Program-made: the position numbers and the translations under genes
Notes under the pieces: model-generated
The model's input: the letters and a program-made list of their open reading frames with translations, nothing else
Databases searched by the model: none
What the model was told of the DNA's origin: nothing
Assembly (NCBI GenBank): GCA_013076295.1
Contig: RQOL01000861.1
Location: 434,001 to 498,000 of the forward strand
Source of the DNA: Sanderia malayensis
Taxonomy: Eukaryota; Cnidaria; Scyphozoa; Semaeostomeae; Pelagiidae
Direction: 5' to 3'
DNA length: 64,000 nt
In this document: in pieces, positions 1 through 12,287 of the stretch
Position numbering within the stretch: the first letter of the stretch is position 1
Layout of the letters: each line of letters begins with the position of its first letter

Positions 1-1597
1 CTGTTTTTAATATATTGTTCTCATATTAATCCTAGCTAATTGACTTTAGTGATATTGCGTCACTAAAAAGGCAATGTGCCTTCAAATTCAACGCCATTAA
101 AAGAGGCACAAATTTTCATTTTGTGAGCACCGAAGGCCGGCACCTGACAAAGGAAGAAATATCGTAAGTTGCGATGCAAAATCCCCATCTCATCTGTGAA
201 ACATACCAATAAATAATATAATATACAATAATTAATGGAAGCTTCATCCCAAATCAAGAGAGCACTAATATATTAATATATTAATAAATTAATATATATT
301 TAACAAAGGATGAAATAGCGTAAGTTGCAATGCAATATTTCCATCTCATCTGTGTGTATAACATATTGCTTACTTTCAACTCCTTCTGTAACAATGACTT
401 TTTCTCTACAGGAAATCTGAAGAAATAAAAATAAAAATTACAGCAAAAAAAACATTCAAAAAATATAAAAAACCACAAAAAAAAAATAAAGAAAATAAAG
501 ATGAAGAGCACACGAGGTGCATGTGGGCAGATGTGCCCACAAAAGAAATTTTGTCTTTAGTTAGGGGCAGAGACAAAAAATAATTGTAAGTGTTAATGTT
601 TGTCTTTTGTTGGTGTTAATGTTTGTCTTTTGTTGGTTTTCTCTCCATGTTATTTGTTTGTTTTATTTCATTTTAAAATTATACATTATCCTCATAACAG
701 TGAATAATAATAACATTGTGGAAAATTATAACAAAACTATTACCTTTCAAAAACCATGCATTTGGCCAACAAATATTTGCCACCAACAGTACCTTTAAAC
801 TCTTCTTTCATATGCTGTGACACAAACCCTAAAAATTTGCAAGAAATGTATTTCAAAAACCCGTCTTTATAAATGAACTAGATGGCCTTTCGGAAGCGTA
901 ATGATCTCCTATAATTGAATACTTAACCTGAAGAACAGTCAAAAATTGCCTCCATTAACATGGCGCTACACAAGTTATGCACCACCTAAAATGCACAAAT
1001 AGTACATGTAATAAAATGTAAAAAGAACACAATCTTATATCATCTTCAAATACAGACAATGTGTCATATCTCTAGCATCCTTTTTCTTACATGTGGCCTA
1101 TTCTCAAGGGATTTTGTCAAATACTATATTTCCTAAAGTCTTATACGCTGGTAAAATGAATCAAAACCTTAACAGAAACGCTACAGATTTATTTTAAAGA
1201 TGTAACTTGAAAGATCGCAATGATATGGTACGATCTGGAAAACCAACTTACCATTGCCAGTGACCCACTCATGAACAAAAAAGACGAAAGGAAGGACGCA
1301 CTGCCAGCATGTTCTTTGTTCAGCCCAATCCAACTCAATCAGAAAATTACGTCAAAACCAGACTGCATAACAATAAAATTTGTTGTATGATTTTGATTTA
1401 TGCTGTCTTTCGTCAACGTAGCAATTTTTCATATTCGTGGTTGTGCTGTCCCAATATTCGTTTCCAAAATCTTGGATCGCAACGGAACTTGATGCTAAAA
1501 TAAAACAAAATAAAGCTGACAAACACATTCATTTTGCCGTAGCTGAGGGGTAAGTAGAGTTTACTTTTAGTTTCACCCCATTCAAGTTGACATTTAA
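1..1597. other. Non-coding stretch, no gene recognised
   Basis: AT-rich sequence with no domain, splice-bounded exon or RNA gene that I recognise. Two imperfect direct copies of a segment of about 48 bp lie at 151-198 and 305-354. A 20-bp motif is duplicated near 596-640. Open frames here are short and low in complexity. Confidence 0.5.
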
Positions 1598-1606
1598 ACT
1601 ACAAAT
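1598..1606. repeat. Target-site duplication, left
   Basis: ACTACAAAT, repeated exactly at 5783-5791 outside the other end of the foldback element. A 7-bp reading with slightly longer TIRs is also possible. Confidence 0.75.
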
Positions 1607-1734
1607 ATGAACTACTTTTTGGCCGGGGATTCAGCCGTGGATTGGGCCTAAGGAAACTACTATTTGGCCGTGGATTCGAAGTGATGTTATTTGTGATTGT
1701 TATTGTGGGCTAACTACTCGGAATTTTACGATGA

Positions 1735-3073
1735 AAATTCATTCGCATCTGCAGCACAAGGAGTGCATCCTTGTCTGAAAATTTCGTTTCTCTAGCTCTT
1801 ACCGTTTTCCAGGAAAAACTTTGTTTGTCCCAAAGTCGTGAGTGTCTGACTCTGAGGTGCTTAACCCAAATGACCCCCCGAAATCGAAATTACTTGGAAT
1901 TTTGCGATGAAAATTCATTCGCATCTGCAGCACATAGAGTACATCGTTGTCTATAAGTTTCAACTCTCTAGCTCTTACCGTTTTCCAGGAAAAACTTTGT
2001 TTGTACTAAAGTCGTGAGTGCCTGACTCTGAGGTGCGTGACCAAAATGACCCCCGGAAATCGAAATTACTTGGAATTTTGCGATGAAAATTCATTCGCAT
2101 CTGCAGCACAAGGAGTGCATCCTTGTCTGAAAATTTCATTTCTCTAGCTCTTACCGTTTTCCAGGGAAAACTTTGTTTGTACTAAAGTCGTGAGGGCCTG
2201 ACTCTGAGGTGCGTGACCAAAATGACCCCCGGAAATCGAAATTACTTGGAATTTTGCGATGAAAATTCATTCGCATCTGCAGCACAAGGAGTGCATCCTT
2301 GTCTGAAAATTTCATTTCTCTAGCTTTTACCGTTTTCCAGGGAAAACTTTGTTTGTACTAAAGTCGTGAGGGCCTGACTCTGAGGTGCGTGACCAAAATG
2401 ACCCCCGGAAATCGAAATTACTTGGAATTTTGCAATGAAATTTCATTCGCATCTGCAGCACAAGGAGTGCATCCTTGTCTGAAAATTTCATTTCTCTAGC
2501 TTTTACCGTTTTCCAGGGAAAACTTTGTTTTTACTAAAGTCGTGAGTGTCTGACTCTGAGGTGCGTGACCAAAATGACCCCCGGAAATCGAAATTACTTG
2601 GAATTTTGCAATGAAATTTCATTCGCATCTGCAGCACAAGGATTGCATCCTTGTCTGAAAATTTCATTTCTCTAGCTTTTACCGTTTTCCAGGGAAAACT
2701 TTGTTTTTACTAAAGTCGTGAGTGTCTGACTCTGAGGTGCGTGACCAAAATGACCCCCGGAAATCGAAATTACTTGGAATTTTGCAATGAAATTTCATTC
2801 GCATCTGCAGCACAAGGAGTGCATCCTTGTCTGAAAATTTCATTTCTCTAGCTTTTACCGTTTTCCAGGGAAAACTTTGTTTTTACTAAAGTCGTGAGTG
2901 TCTGACTCTGAGGTGCGTGACCAAAATGACCCCCGGAAATCGAAATTACTTGGAATTTTACGATGAAAATTCATTCGCATCTGCAGCACAAAAGGTGCAT
3001 CCTTGTCTGAAAATTTCATTTCTCTACCTTTTACCGTTTTCCAGGGAAAACTTTGTTTGTCCGAAAGTTGTGA
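1735..3073 (+). repeat. 176-bp satellite array, left arm
   Basis: About eight head-to-tail copies of a 176-bp unit. The marker CCAGGGAAAACTTTG (or its CCAGG-A variant) recurs near 1809, 1985, 2161, 2337, 2513, 2689, 2865 and 3040. Inner copies are nearly identical, while the outermost ones carry more changes. The frames that stay open through the array in both directions come from the repeat and are not treated as genes. Confidence 0.9.
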
Positions 3074-3635
3074 GTATGTGAAACTTATCAACTTTTTATT
3101 CTTGTTTGAAATACGGAAGATAACAACTGCTATGAAATACGGAAATACGGATAATAACTGATTTGAAATACGGAAGATAACAACAACTTTAGCTAGGTTT
3201 CCTGTAAAATAAAAAACGTGTACTTTTGTTTTCCAGGGGAATTCTTTTCTTGGTTTTAATTGAGTTGAGTCAAGAACTACAACACATGCCGGCATAAACT
3301 AGACATGCATTGAAGATGCAGAAACTGCCTCAAATTTCATATTGATTGTCTGTACTGGAAGGTCAAAAGGTTTTTACAATGTGCCTCTCAATTCAGCTAC
3401 TGTAATGAACACTGAACTACACTTTTTTTAAATAAAAGCAACCGCTCAATGAGCAACTAGGGCTGGATTTACTTGATTCATGTGTCATATAATAAATGTT
3501 ATATTGTTATAACTTGTGTACAATGATAAAATTTTTTAGTTGAATAGTTGATCTCAAACAAGCAACACTGTAGCGTTTCAATATCAACATTGACAACGAC
3601 AATTGTAATCAAAATTCTAACACCTTTACACTAAC
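3074..3635. other. Foldback element core, non-coding
   Basis: Unique sequence between the left satellite array and the macro fragment. It contains three near-copies of GAAATACGGAAGATAACAA around 3107-3185. No coding sequence is recognised. Confidence 0.5.
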
Positions 3636-3899
3636 GTGGTTGTGGTCAATGCCCTTAAAGAAGCTGAAAGTCGTGAACTCGTTTCCGTGTCCTTTCCAGC
3701 AATTAGCTCAGGAATATATGGCTGTCCAACAGATGTTTGTGCGAATATCATGTTCTCCTCAATGAAGAGTTATTTGAAAAAGAAAGAGAAGTCCTCAATA
3801 AAATTAATAAGAATCGTTGTGAATAGCACAAGAAAAGCCGCAACATTTTGCAAAACAATTTTGGACACATTTGAACATGTCATTTATACTAACAGCTAA
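3636..3899 (+). pseudogene. Macro-domain C-terminal fragment inside the foldback element
   Basis: An 87-codon frame ending in TAA reads as the second half of a macro domain. The segment VSFPAISSGIYGCP is the conserved loop and strand that contacts the distal ribose and phosphates of ADP-ribose. It is followed by a helix-rich end and a short beta strand (IKLIRIVVN). The N-terminal half, with the adenine-binding Asp and the first glycine-rich loop, is absent upstream, and the frame starts at GTG rather than a credible ATG. Similar macro domains occur in PARP9/14-type ADP-ribosylation proteins. It sits in the core between the two satellite arms, so it looks like a host exon captured by the element. 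Whether it is transcribed or spliced is unknown. Confidence 0.65.
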
Positions 3900-4089
3900 T
3901 CTTGACAACTTTCAATGCCTTGGAGACTTTAACTGTTGAGCTAGCAATCAAAGCATTTTTTTATTCTATAAACATCGTATAAAGATGTTACTATTGTTAT
4001 TTTTCTTTTTATTACTATATGTTATTTACACTTCATATATGTCCTTTATACTTTATTACTATATGTTCTTTATACTTCATCACTAATGT

Positions 4090-5665
4090 TCTGTTCATCG
4101 CAAAATTCCCAGTACTTTTTTATTTCCGGGGGTCATTTTTGTCTTACCTTCGTACAAACGAAATTTTCCCTGGAAAACGGTAAGAGCTAGAGAGTTGAAA
4201 CTTATAGACAATGATGTACTCTATGTGCCACAGATGCGAATGAATTTTCATCGCAAAATTCTAAGTAATTTCAATTTCCGGGGGTCATTTTGGTGAAGCA
4301 CCTCAGAGTCAGACACTCATGATTTTTGGACAAACAAAGTTTTTCCTGGAAAACGGTAAGACCTAGAGAGTTGAAACTTATAGACAATGATGTACTCTAT
4401 GTGCCACAGATGCGAATGAATTTTCATCGCAAAATTTTAAGTAATTTCAATTTCCGGGGGTCATTTTGGTGAAGCACCTCAGAGTCAGACACTCATGATT
4501 TTTGGACAAACAAAGTTTTTCCTGGAAAACGGTAAGACCTAGAGAGTTGAAACTTATAGACAATGATGTACTCTATGTGCCACAGATGCGAATGAATTTT
4601 CATCGCAAAATTCTAAGTAATTTCAATTTCCGGGGGTCATTTTGGTGAAGCACCTCAGAGTCAGACACTCATGATTTTTGGACAAACAAAGTTTTTCCTG
4701 GAAAACGGTAAGACCTAGAGAGTTGAAACTTATAGACAATGATGTACTCTATGTGCCACAGATGCGAATGAATTTTCATTGCACAATTCCAAGTAATTTC
4801 GATTTCCGGGGGTCATTTTGGTCACGCACCTCAGAGTCAGGCACTCACGACTTTAGTACAAACAAAGTTTTCCCTGGAAAACGGTAAGAGCTAGAAAAAT
4901 GAAATTTTCAGACAAGGATGCACTCCTTGTGTTGCAGATGCGAATGAATTTTTATCGCAAAATTCCAAGTAATTTCGATTTCCGGGGGTCATTTTGGTCA
5001 CGCACCTCAGAGTCAGGCACTCACGACTTTAGTACAAACAAAGTTTTCCCTGGAAAACGGTAAGAGCTAGAGAGTTGAAACTTATAGACAACGATGCACT
5101 TCTTGCGTTGCAGATGCGAATGAATTTTTATCGCGAAATTCCAAGTAATTTCGATTTCCGGGGGTAATTTTGATTAAGCACCTCAGAGTCACATACTCAC
5201 GACTTTCGGACAAACAAAGTTTTTCCTGGAAAACGGTAAGACGTAGAGAGTTGAAACTTATAGACAATGATGTACTCTATGTGCTGCAGATGCGAATGAA
5301 TTTTCATCGCAAAATTCCAAGTAATTTCGATTTCGGGGGGTCATTTGGGTTAAGCACCTCAGAGTCAGACACTCACGACTTTGGGACAAACAAAGTTTTT
5401 CCTGGAAAACGGTAAGACCTAGAGAGTTGCAACTTATAGACAATGATGTACTCTATGTGCTGCAGATGCGAATGAATTTTCATCGCAAAATTCCAAGTAA
5501 TTTCGATTTCGGGGGGTCATTTGGGTTAAGCACCTCAGAGTCAGACACTCACGACTTTGGGACAAACAAAGTTTTTCCTGGAAAACGGTAAGAGCTGGAG
5601 AAACGAAATTTTCAGACAAGGATGCACTCCTTGTGCTGCAGATGCGAATGAATTTTCATCGTAAA
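4090..5665 (-). repeat. 176-bp satellite array, right arm, inverted
   Basis: The same 176-bp unit as the left array but in reverse orientation, about nine copies. The marker CCTGGAAAACGG recurs near 4169, 4345, 4520, 4696, 4872, 5048, 5225, 5400 and 5576. Two sub-variants alternate in blocks (outer versus middle copies), which suggests local unequal exchange. Confidence 0.9.
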
Positions 5666-5782
5666 ATTCCGAGTAGTTAGCCCACAATAACAATTACAAA
5701 TAACATCACTTCGAATCCACGGCCAAATAGTAGTTTCCTTAGGCCAATCCACGGCTGAATCTCCGGCCAAAAAGTAGTTCAT

Positions 5783-5791
5783 ACTACAAAT
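5783..5791. repeat. Target-site duplication, right
   Basis: ACTACAAAT, the exact partner of 1598-1606, directly after the outermost TIR base. Confidence 0.75.
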
Positions 5792-6840
5792 TTCTTAGGC
5801 CAATTGTATAATCGGTTTTGTCTGTCTGTAACTGTAATGTCATACTATAAAGTCATGTCATACTGATCAATATTAATTTCTTTATTTCTTTTCATATTGA
5901 CATACATTAAATCAACATCAAGGGAAATTAAACTCGACAGATTCTCTCTTTATTTAACATTATTTTTGAACTTAAGATGTCATGGTCTCTGTAACCTCTA
6001 TTTTCAGGCAGGTTCATAAGTTTCCCCACCTTCCTATTGTATCCTATTGTTTACCAAGTGCTGATTGCTATCCTATAATAACAACGCCTGTAAACAGCAC
6101 ATGCTGTAAGGCAACCTTTTTCAAATTCCTCATTTATATTTATTCATCCACGCTAAATGGACCCTCTTAATCATGTGAAAGAGAGGAAACTATTGTTGCT
6201 CAAGTCACACTTAATTTTTGCTATGAGGACTTTTAATATATTCTTAGTACTACGTTACAATACAGTCAAGAAAGTCCCAATTGTTATTCCAGTTAAACAA
6301 AGTCACCAATTATGAAAAAGCCATTTTACGCCATCAACTTATTCAGCTCCCAAGGGCTATCTTATCAAAATCCAATTATTTTTTACCCTCGATAGTAATA
6401 TACCAACATGTTAAATATAATATAATTTGTTTCTTTCACGTTGTAGATCTACTGATATACATCTTTGTACAAATGCAAGTATTGGAGGCTATATACCTAT
6501 TGCTTTATTAAAAATCAATGCGTCAGTATCATCGTATCATGGAAACAAAACCATACCTCTGTAAGTCAACATTAATTTAAATTCTGGATGCTCATCATAG
6601 ATCATCCTTTACTGTTCATATTAGCTTGACAAAGGACCACAGCCAAGTCTCAATGGATGCACTCAACTAACAGCAGGCTAATTGTTGTTGTCCCTAAAAC
6701 AAAACAAACTTTGATGTTGCATCTTATCTACTATAACATCAGTACGAGGCTTATCTCATAAGAACGAGGGTTTCAAATGAAAACGAGGCTGATCGCTAAA
6801 ACTAATTTTCATGCATGTTAAACACTACAATCGTGACAAT
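5792..6840. other. Non-coding stretch
   Basis: AT-rich, with no recognisable protein domain, RNA or repeat boundary. Short open frames here show no family motif. Confidence 0.45.
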
Positions 6841-6990
6841 AGATAGACAGGGGAGCGAGGGCGAGCCAAACCACTGTACGTGGGGTGGCAAAGGGCATGA
6901 GCGTTAGCGAATGCAGCGCACGAAGTGCGCCAACCACATTAAACTTTTTTTACTTGAGGGACTCCGGGAAGCGAGCGTAGCGAGCACCCC
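6841..6990 (+). mobile_element. Helitron-like 3' end (copy A)
   Basis: A 150-bp tail shared with copies at 9.6, 14.3 and 63.6 kb. It contains the palindrome GCGCACGAAGTGCGC and finishes with CCGGG, a loop of roughly 20 bases and CCCGG, then CTA. A hairpin just before CTRR is the Helitron 3' signature. It runs directly into the 5' end of copy B, as in a head-to-tail rolling-circle product. Confidence 0.5.
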
Positions 6991-7450
6991 CGGCTACCTA
7001 ATATATATATTCTGTGATGTCACGTGACGGTGGCGAAACTCTGGCCAAAACAATAGATTCGAGCCGAAACAATAGGTCGAACGCCCGAAAACAATGGGAC
7101 GAAACGGCGAATCGGTGATCAATAAGGCTTTTTTGAATAGGGGCGCACAAGGTTGGCACTTGCATGGAAAGGCTCCGTTTCTGGAGTAGGCAAAAGTTAT
7201 CTATTTTTGCAAGCCTATTTTGAAAGAATTTTTGAGTTATTCTATTAATTACTCCACTAATTGTGCTATCATGAAAAAACGACGGTTTACGCTGGCGAAA
7301 CTTCCAAATTCGCGCTGCGAACTCCAATTTCGAACAGAGTGTTCCCTCTTCCCCTGTCCTGTTTCGCCTTTTCCTGCAATTTGATTGGCTCTTTTCACGC
7401 AACCCACATGGGTTGTCGATCAAAATTGCACAGCAAGGACGATGGAATAG
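6991..7450 (+). mobile_element. Helitron-like 5' part (copy B)
   Basis: Starts CCTAATATATATATTC and matches the first 450 bp of the copy at 62277, and the reverse complement of 9150-9598. It is truncated after about 7450. Frames on both strands are broken in other copies, so no protein is called. Confidence 0.55.
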
Positions 7451-8189
7451 ACTAAACTACGAATTGGTGAAAAAACATAGAGGGTATGTTAAATTGAATA
7501 ATAGTCGCTTGTAAAGTAATGTGTAGAAGTATGGCATAAGTAGACAAAAATTGGCATATATAAATATACAAACATAAATAATGGTACAATCATTCAGTAA
7601 AATTCTTTTACTTCCGTATAAAAATCACTGTGAGATTACAAAACTACTTAGTATGGAAATTTACATATTATAAGTTATAATATCATAAGTTATTATAATA
7701 TAATAGTTATTTATAAATTATAAGTTATTATATTATAATGTTATTAATTATTATTTGATTGCCTTTCTTTATTATGTATACATATATATATTATATCTAT
7801 ATATATATTATATATATCTAGATTGAGTGAACCATTTCTCCTTCAACCTCTGTTTTAATAGTTTTTTTAATGTGGCAGTTTTCCTGCAAAGTATATAACT
7901 TTCCTCTTCTCTATCTTACAGACTTCCACTTGTGTTTGTATTATACATACTATACCTACTATACGTAGAAACTTTATATACTATACCTACTATGCAAACA
8001 AAGTATACATACTATACCTACTATAATTATGTTATTGGCTATTTTCGGTGAAAGGATATTATGCAATATTTGGAAGATATCAATTGAACAACTGAGCTAC
8101 AAACACAGAAGGTAACTACTATAATAACTTACTCTCTACAATAATGTAATAATAATACTACAATAACTTACTCTCCTGCCCCTTTGAAC
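7451..8189. repeat. AT-rich spacer with degraded minisatellite
   Basis: TA-rich microsatellite at 7660-7830, then a degraded run of the TACTATACCTACTATA minisatellite at 7935-8030. The same minisatellite follows in copy C. No gene seen. Confidence 0.5.
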
Positions 8190-9598
8190 CCCAATTACAA
8201 TGGGTGAGCTCGCTGCGCTCGCCTGTCTATCTGTTTTAAAAAAAAACTGGCTGATAGGGCGCCCTTTGTGCGCTGCATTTGCTTACGCTCATGCCTCTTT
8301 GAACCTCACTTACAATAGGTTAGCTCGCTATGCTCCCCTGTTTATCTATTATAAAGAAACATTGGCTGATAGGGTGCACTTCGTGCACTGCATTCGCTTG
8401 CACTCATGCCCCTTGCTCACCACATACAATGGGTTAGCCTGCTTCGCTCGCCTGTCTATCTATTATCTACAAACATTGACTGATAGGGCACACTACGTGC
8501 GCTGCCTTCGCTTACGCTCATGCCAATACATACATACATACCTACATACATACCTACATACATACTATACCTATTATACCTACTGAACAAACATACTATA
8601 CCTTCTATACCTACTTTAAAAACACACCATACCTACTATACAAGCATACTATACCTACTATACCTATGATAACAACATACTAAAATTACTATACCTACCA
8701 TAAACCATACTATACCTACTATAAAAACATACTATAAATAATATACCTACAATAAAAAAAACTATGCATACTGTACCTACTATTAAAACATACTATAAAT
8801 ACCATGCCTACTATACCTACTATACAAACATACAAACACTTGTCGAAAGTTTTAACGAGAAAAATCGTCCAAATAGTGCAGGAAAACTCGTAACTTTGAC
8901 TTTGTTTTCATTGGGCCTAAGCTTTGCAAGCATGCTGAAGCAACGCCTACTACAAAAGCAACAACTATATCCACTTGGAATACAAAACCAAGCTATCACC
9001 TGTGTTTGCTATTGTTTCCTGAAACTCTCCAGGGTTTTTGAAACAAATAGCAGCTTTTTGCAAAGATAATTCAGGTGGTAAAACACTTTGAAAGGCGCCC
9101 TTTGTGTGCAAAACAAAAACACGTGTCTTCTCCAAAAGTATGTGCTGCACCGAGGGCGAATAACGAAAATTGATCGACAACCCACGTGGGTCGCGCGAAA
9201 GGAGACAATCAAATTGCAGGAAATGGCGAAACGGGTCAGTTGAAGAGCCAACACTCTGTTCGAAAATGGAGTTCGCAAGGCGAATTTGGAAGTTTCGTCT
9301 GCGTAAACCGTACTTTTTTCGTGATAGCACAATTAGCAGAATAATTAATGGAATAATTCAAATACTCTTTTAAAATAGGCTTCCAAAAATAGATAACTTT
9401 TGCCTACTCTAAAAACGGAGCCTTTCCATGCAAGTTTCAACCTTTTACGATCCCATGCAAAAAAGCCTTGTTGATCACCGATTCGCCGTTTCAGCCCATT
9501 GTTTTGAGGTGTTTGACCTATTGTTTCGGGTCGAATCTATTGTTTTAGGCAGAGTTTTGCCACCCTCACGTGACATCATAGAATATGTATATTAGACT
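8190..9598 (-). mobile_element. Helitron-like copy C, minus orientation
   Basis: In minus orientation the copy begins TCTAATATACATATTC at 9598 and matches the 62.3-kb copy for about 760 bp. It then passes through the TATAGTAGG-type minisatellite (8540-8840) and ends in three tandem units of about 130 bp, each with a GCGC...GCGC palindrome (8190-8540). The CTAG terminus is missing. The first 440 bp form an inverted pair with copy B. Confidence 0.55.
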
Positions 9599-9699
9599 AG
9601 CCGGGGGCCCGGTCGCTACGCTCCCTCCCCGGAGCCCCCCAAGCAACAAATATTTAATGTGGTTGGCGCGCTTCGCGCACTGCATTCGCTCCCGCTCAT

Positions 9700-9782
9700 G
9701 CCCATACATACATACATACATACATACATACATACATACACACATACATACATACATACATACATACATACATACATACATG
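9700..9782. repeat. CATA microsatellite
   Basis: About twenty CATA tetranucleotides, interrupted by a CACA step near 9738. Frames open through it on both strands and are artefacts. Confidence 0.9.
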
Positions 9783-9884
9783 GGCCGGGTTCGGTCGCTT
9801 CGCTCCCTCCCCGGAGCCCGTCAAGTAAACAAAGCTTAATCTGGTTGGCGCGCTTCGCGTGCTGCATTCGCTCCCGCTCATGCC

Positions 9885-11265
9885 CATACATACAATCATA
9901 CATACCCTACAATACATACCCTACATAACATACCCTACAATACATACCCTACGAAACATACCCTACAATACATACCCTACATAACATACCCTACAATACA
10001 TACCCTACAATACATACCTACAATACATACCCTACATAACATACCCTACTATACATACCCTACAATACATACCCTACTATAAATACCCTAAAATACATAC
10101 CCACCATACATACCCTACAATACATACCCTACATAACATACCCTACAATACATGCCCTACAATACATACCCTACAATACATACCTTACAATACATACCCT
10201 ACAATACATACCCTACGATACATACCTTACAATACATACCCTAAAATACATACCTTACAATACATACCCTAAAATACATACCCTAAAATACATACCCTAC
10301 AATACATACCCTACTATAAATACCCTACAATAAAAACCCTACAATACATACCCTACAATACATACCCTACAATACATACCCTACAATACATACCCTACAA
10401 TACATACCCTACAATACATACCCTACAATACATACCCTACAATACATACCCACCATACATACCCTACAATACATACCCTACATAAAATACCCTACAATAC
10501 ATCCCTACAATACATACCCTACAATACATACCTTACAATACATACCCTACAATACATACCCTACAATACATACCCTACAATACATACCCACCATACATAC
10601 CCTACAATACATACCCTACATAAAATACCCTACAATACATGCCCTACAATACATACCCTACAATACATACCTTACAATACATACCCTACAATACATACCC
10701 TACGATACATACCTTACAATACATACCCTAAAATACATACCTTACAATACATACCCTAAAATACATACCCTAAAATACATACCCTACAATACATACCCTA
10801 CTATAAATACCCTACAATACAAACCCTCCAATACATACCCTACAATACATACCCTACAATACATACCCTACAATACATACCCTACAATACATACCCTACA
10901 ATACATACCCTACAATAATACCCTACAATATACCCTACAATACATACCCTACAATACATACCCTACATACATACCCTACAATACATACCCTACAATACAT
11001 ACCCTACAATACATACCCTACAATACATACCCTACAATACATACCTTACAATACATACCCTACAATACATACCCTACAATACATACCCTACAATACATAC
11101 CCTACATACATACCCTACAATACATACTTTACAATACATACCCTACAATATATACCCTACAATACATACCCTACAATACATACCCTACAATACATACACT
11201 ACGATACATACCCTACAATACATACCCTACAATACATACCCTACAATACATACCCTACAATACAC
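9885..11265. repeat. Minisatellite, unit CATACCCTACAATA
   Basis: About 1.4 kb of a 13-15-bp unit with variants (CATAACATACCC, CCTTACAATA, CCACCATACA). A larger block pattern is repeated: the order of variants at 10080-10330 recurs near 10590-10820, which shows duplication of several hundred bp at a time. Confidence 0.95.
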
Positions 11266-11399
11266 ACGACGCCACATTTCTAAAGAAAGTAAAGGTGGGA
11301 GGTTGAGTCTTCCCCCCTGCCAAGCGACCGCCCCGCGCCCACGCTGCCCCCCTGAAAGCCGCTTCCGAAAGTTGCTAGCTTCAGTGTGAAGTTTGAAAA

Positions 11400-12130
11400 A
11401 AAAAAATTGCCTTCAAAAATTTAATCAATCTTTGAAAAGTTAAACTCAATCTGTAATAAAAAATATATCAAACTGTAGCTAAGAAAACAGCGAATCCGAT
11501 AAATATATTCACATTTCTTAACAGTGTTGTTTTGAATTTTAAGAGAGTATTTAGTGGAGTCCAACACAAAAGCCGTGAAAAAATTTCTTCATCAGCCAAC
11601 TTTAAGAACACAAAAATTCCCCTAACTTGGTCAAAATTTGTCCATTTGAACTCAAATTACACCAGCATGAAGCTTATACCTTGGCAAATAATTATCGAAA
11701 GTATTTGGGTGCATATGAAAAGCTTTTCGCAATTTTAGTTTTAAATTTTTGAAGTCCAAGACATGATTTTCTTCATCAAAAATAGCCGTGAAATCAAACC
11801 CGTGCAAAAAATAGCATTTGAAACACGATTCACCAAGTTTCAAATTAAATTAACGTGGCCAATTTTTGTCCTACAGAACCCACGAATATATCAACATGAA
11901 GCTAATAGCTTGGCGAACATTTATCGAAAGTATCCGGGTGAAAAAAACAAAGTTTTGGGAGCTTAAAAATTAATTTTCGCAAATGCAAACCCACGCGTGT
12001 TGCGTCAAAATTTCGTGTTTTCCAGCAAAACCCAATCTCGGCTAAAAGTATCCAAAAACAGAGGAAAATCAACAAAACAAAAAAAAACAAAGCCATATAA
12101 CTTTAGTTCTTGTGTAAATAAATAGTTATC
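11400..12130. repeat. Diverged tandem repeat of about 240 bp
   Basis: Two clear copies and a third partial copy. Matching blocks such as CAGCATGAAGCTTATACC (11664) and CAACATGAAGCTAATAGC (11893) are each followed by TTATCGAAAGTAT and a GGGTG step; a third TTATCGAAAGT lies near 12126. Short frames here are not supported. Confidence 0.6.
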
Positions 12131-12287
12131 GAAAGTTTAAATGGAGGAAATCGGCCCAGAACGACCCGAGAAAATCAAAATTTTCTTCGTGTTTTGGTTA
12201 GGCCCTCGATCCGAAAGAAAAACGTGAGGTTAAACAAAACAAAACTCGTGCTATTTTCAGCCAAAAACAATGAAATAAAAGAAGTAC

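Larger units (their letters stand above)
1607..5782. mobile_element. Foldback element with satellite-filled TIRs, MULE-like
   Basis: A 4.2-kb element bounded by near-identical inverted ends that begin ATGAACTACTTTTTGGCC. The outer 130 bp of each end (1607-1740 and 5650-5782) are unique sequence. Inside them each arm continues as a 176-bp tandem array, so the whole arm can fold back on the other. A 9-bp direct duplication, ACTACAAAT, lies directly outside both ends. Long TIRs with a 9-bp target duplication are typical of Mutator-like elements, while tandem repeats inside the arms recall Drosophila Foldback and Galileo. No transposase is visible, so this copy is non-autonomous. Superfamily assignment is inference; the element and its boundaries are seen directly. 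Confidence 0.85.
9599..11270 (-). mobile_element. Helitron-like copy D with giant minisatellite
   Basis: Minus orientation. Its 3' end (CCGGGG stem, CCCCGG, CTAG) abuts the TC start of copy C at 9598/9599, giving a clean head-to-tail junction. Two GC-rich tail units (9600-9700 and 9780-9890) flank a CATA microsatellite, and the rest is the minisatellite described separately. The 5' end was not found. Confidence 0.5.

Noticed and set aside
281..511. Phe/Ile-rich minus-strand frame with a seeming membrane segment
   Set aside because: It arises from A-rich low-complexity sequence and has no homology signal.
1735..3073. CRISPR-like array of regular repeats
   Set aside because: There are no unique spacers; the whole 176-bp unit is repeated, and the context is eukaryotic.
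1735..5665. Open frames of 60-146 codons on both strands through the satellite arrays
   Set aside because: The same peptide recurs every 176 bp in both directions; the repeat length and stop spacing create the frames, and no domain is present.
9616..9928. Several overlapping open frames with repeated Tyr-Val-Cys-Met or Ile-His-Thr
   Set aside because: They are translations of the CATA microsatellite in different frames.
9885..11265. Telomere-like array (TACCCTA resembles the reverse of TTAGGG)
   Set aside because: The unit is CATACCCTACAATA, with variants and block duplications, inside a Helitron-like copy. It is a minisatellite.
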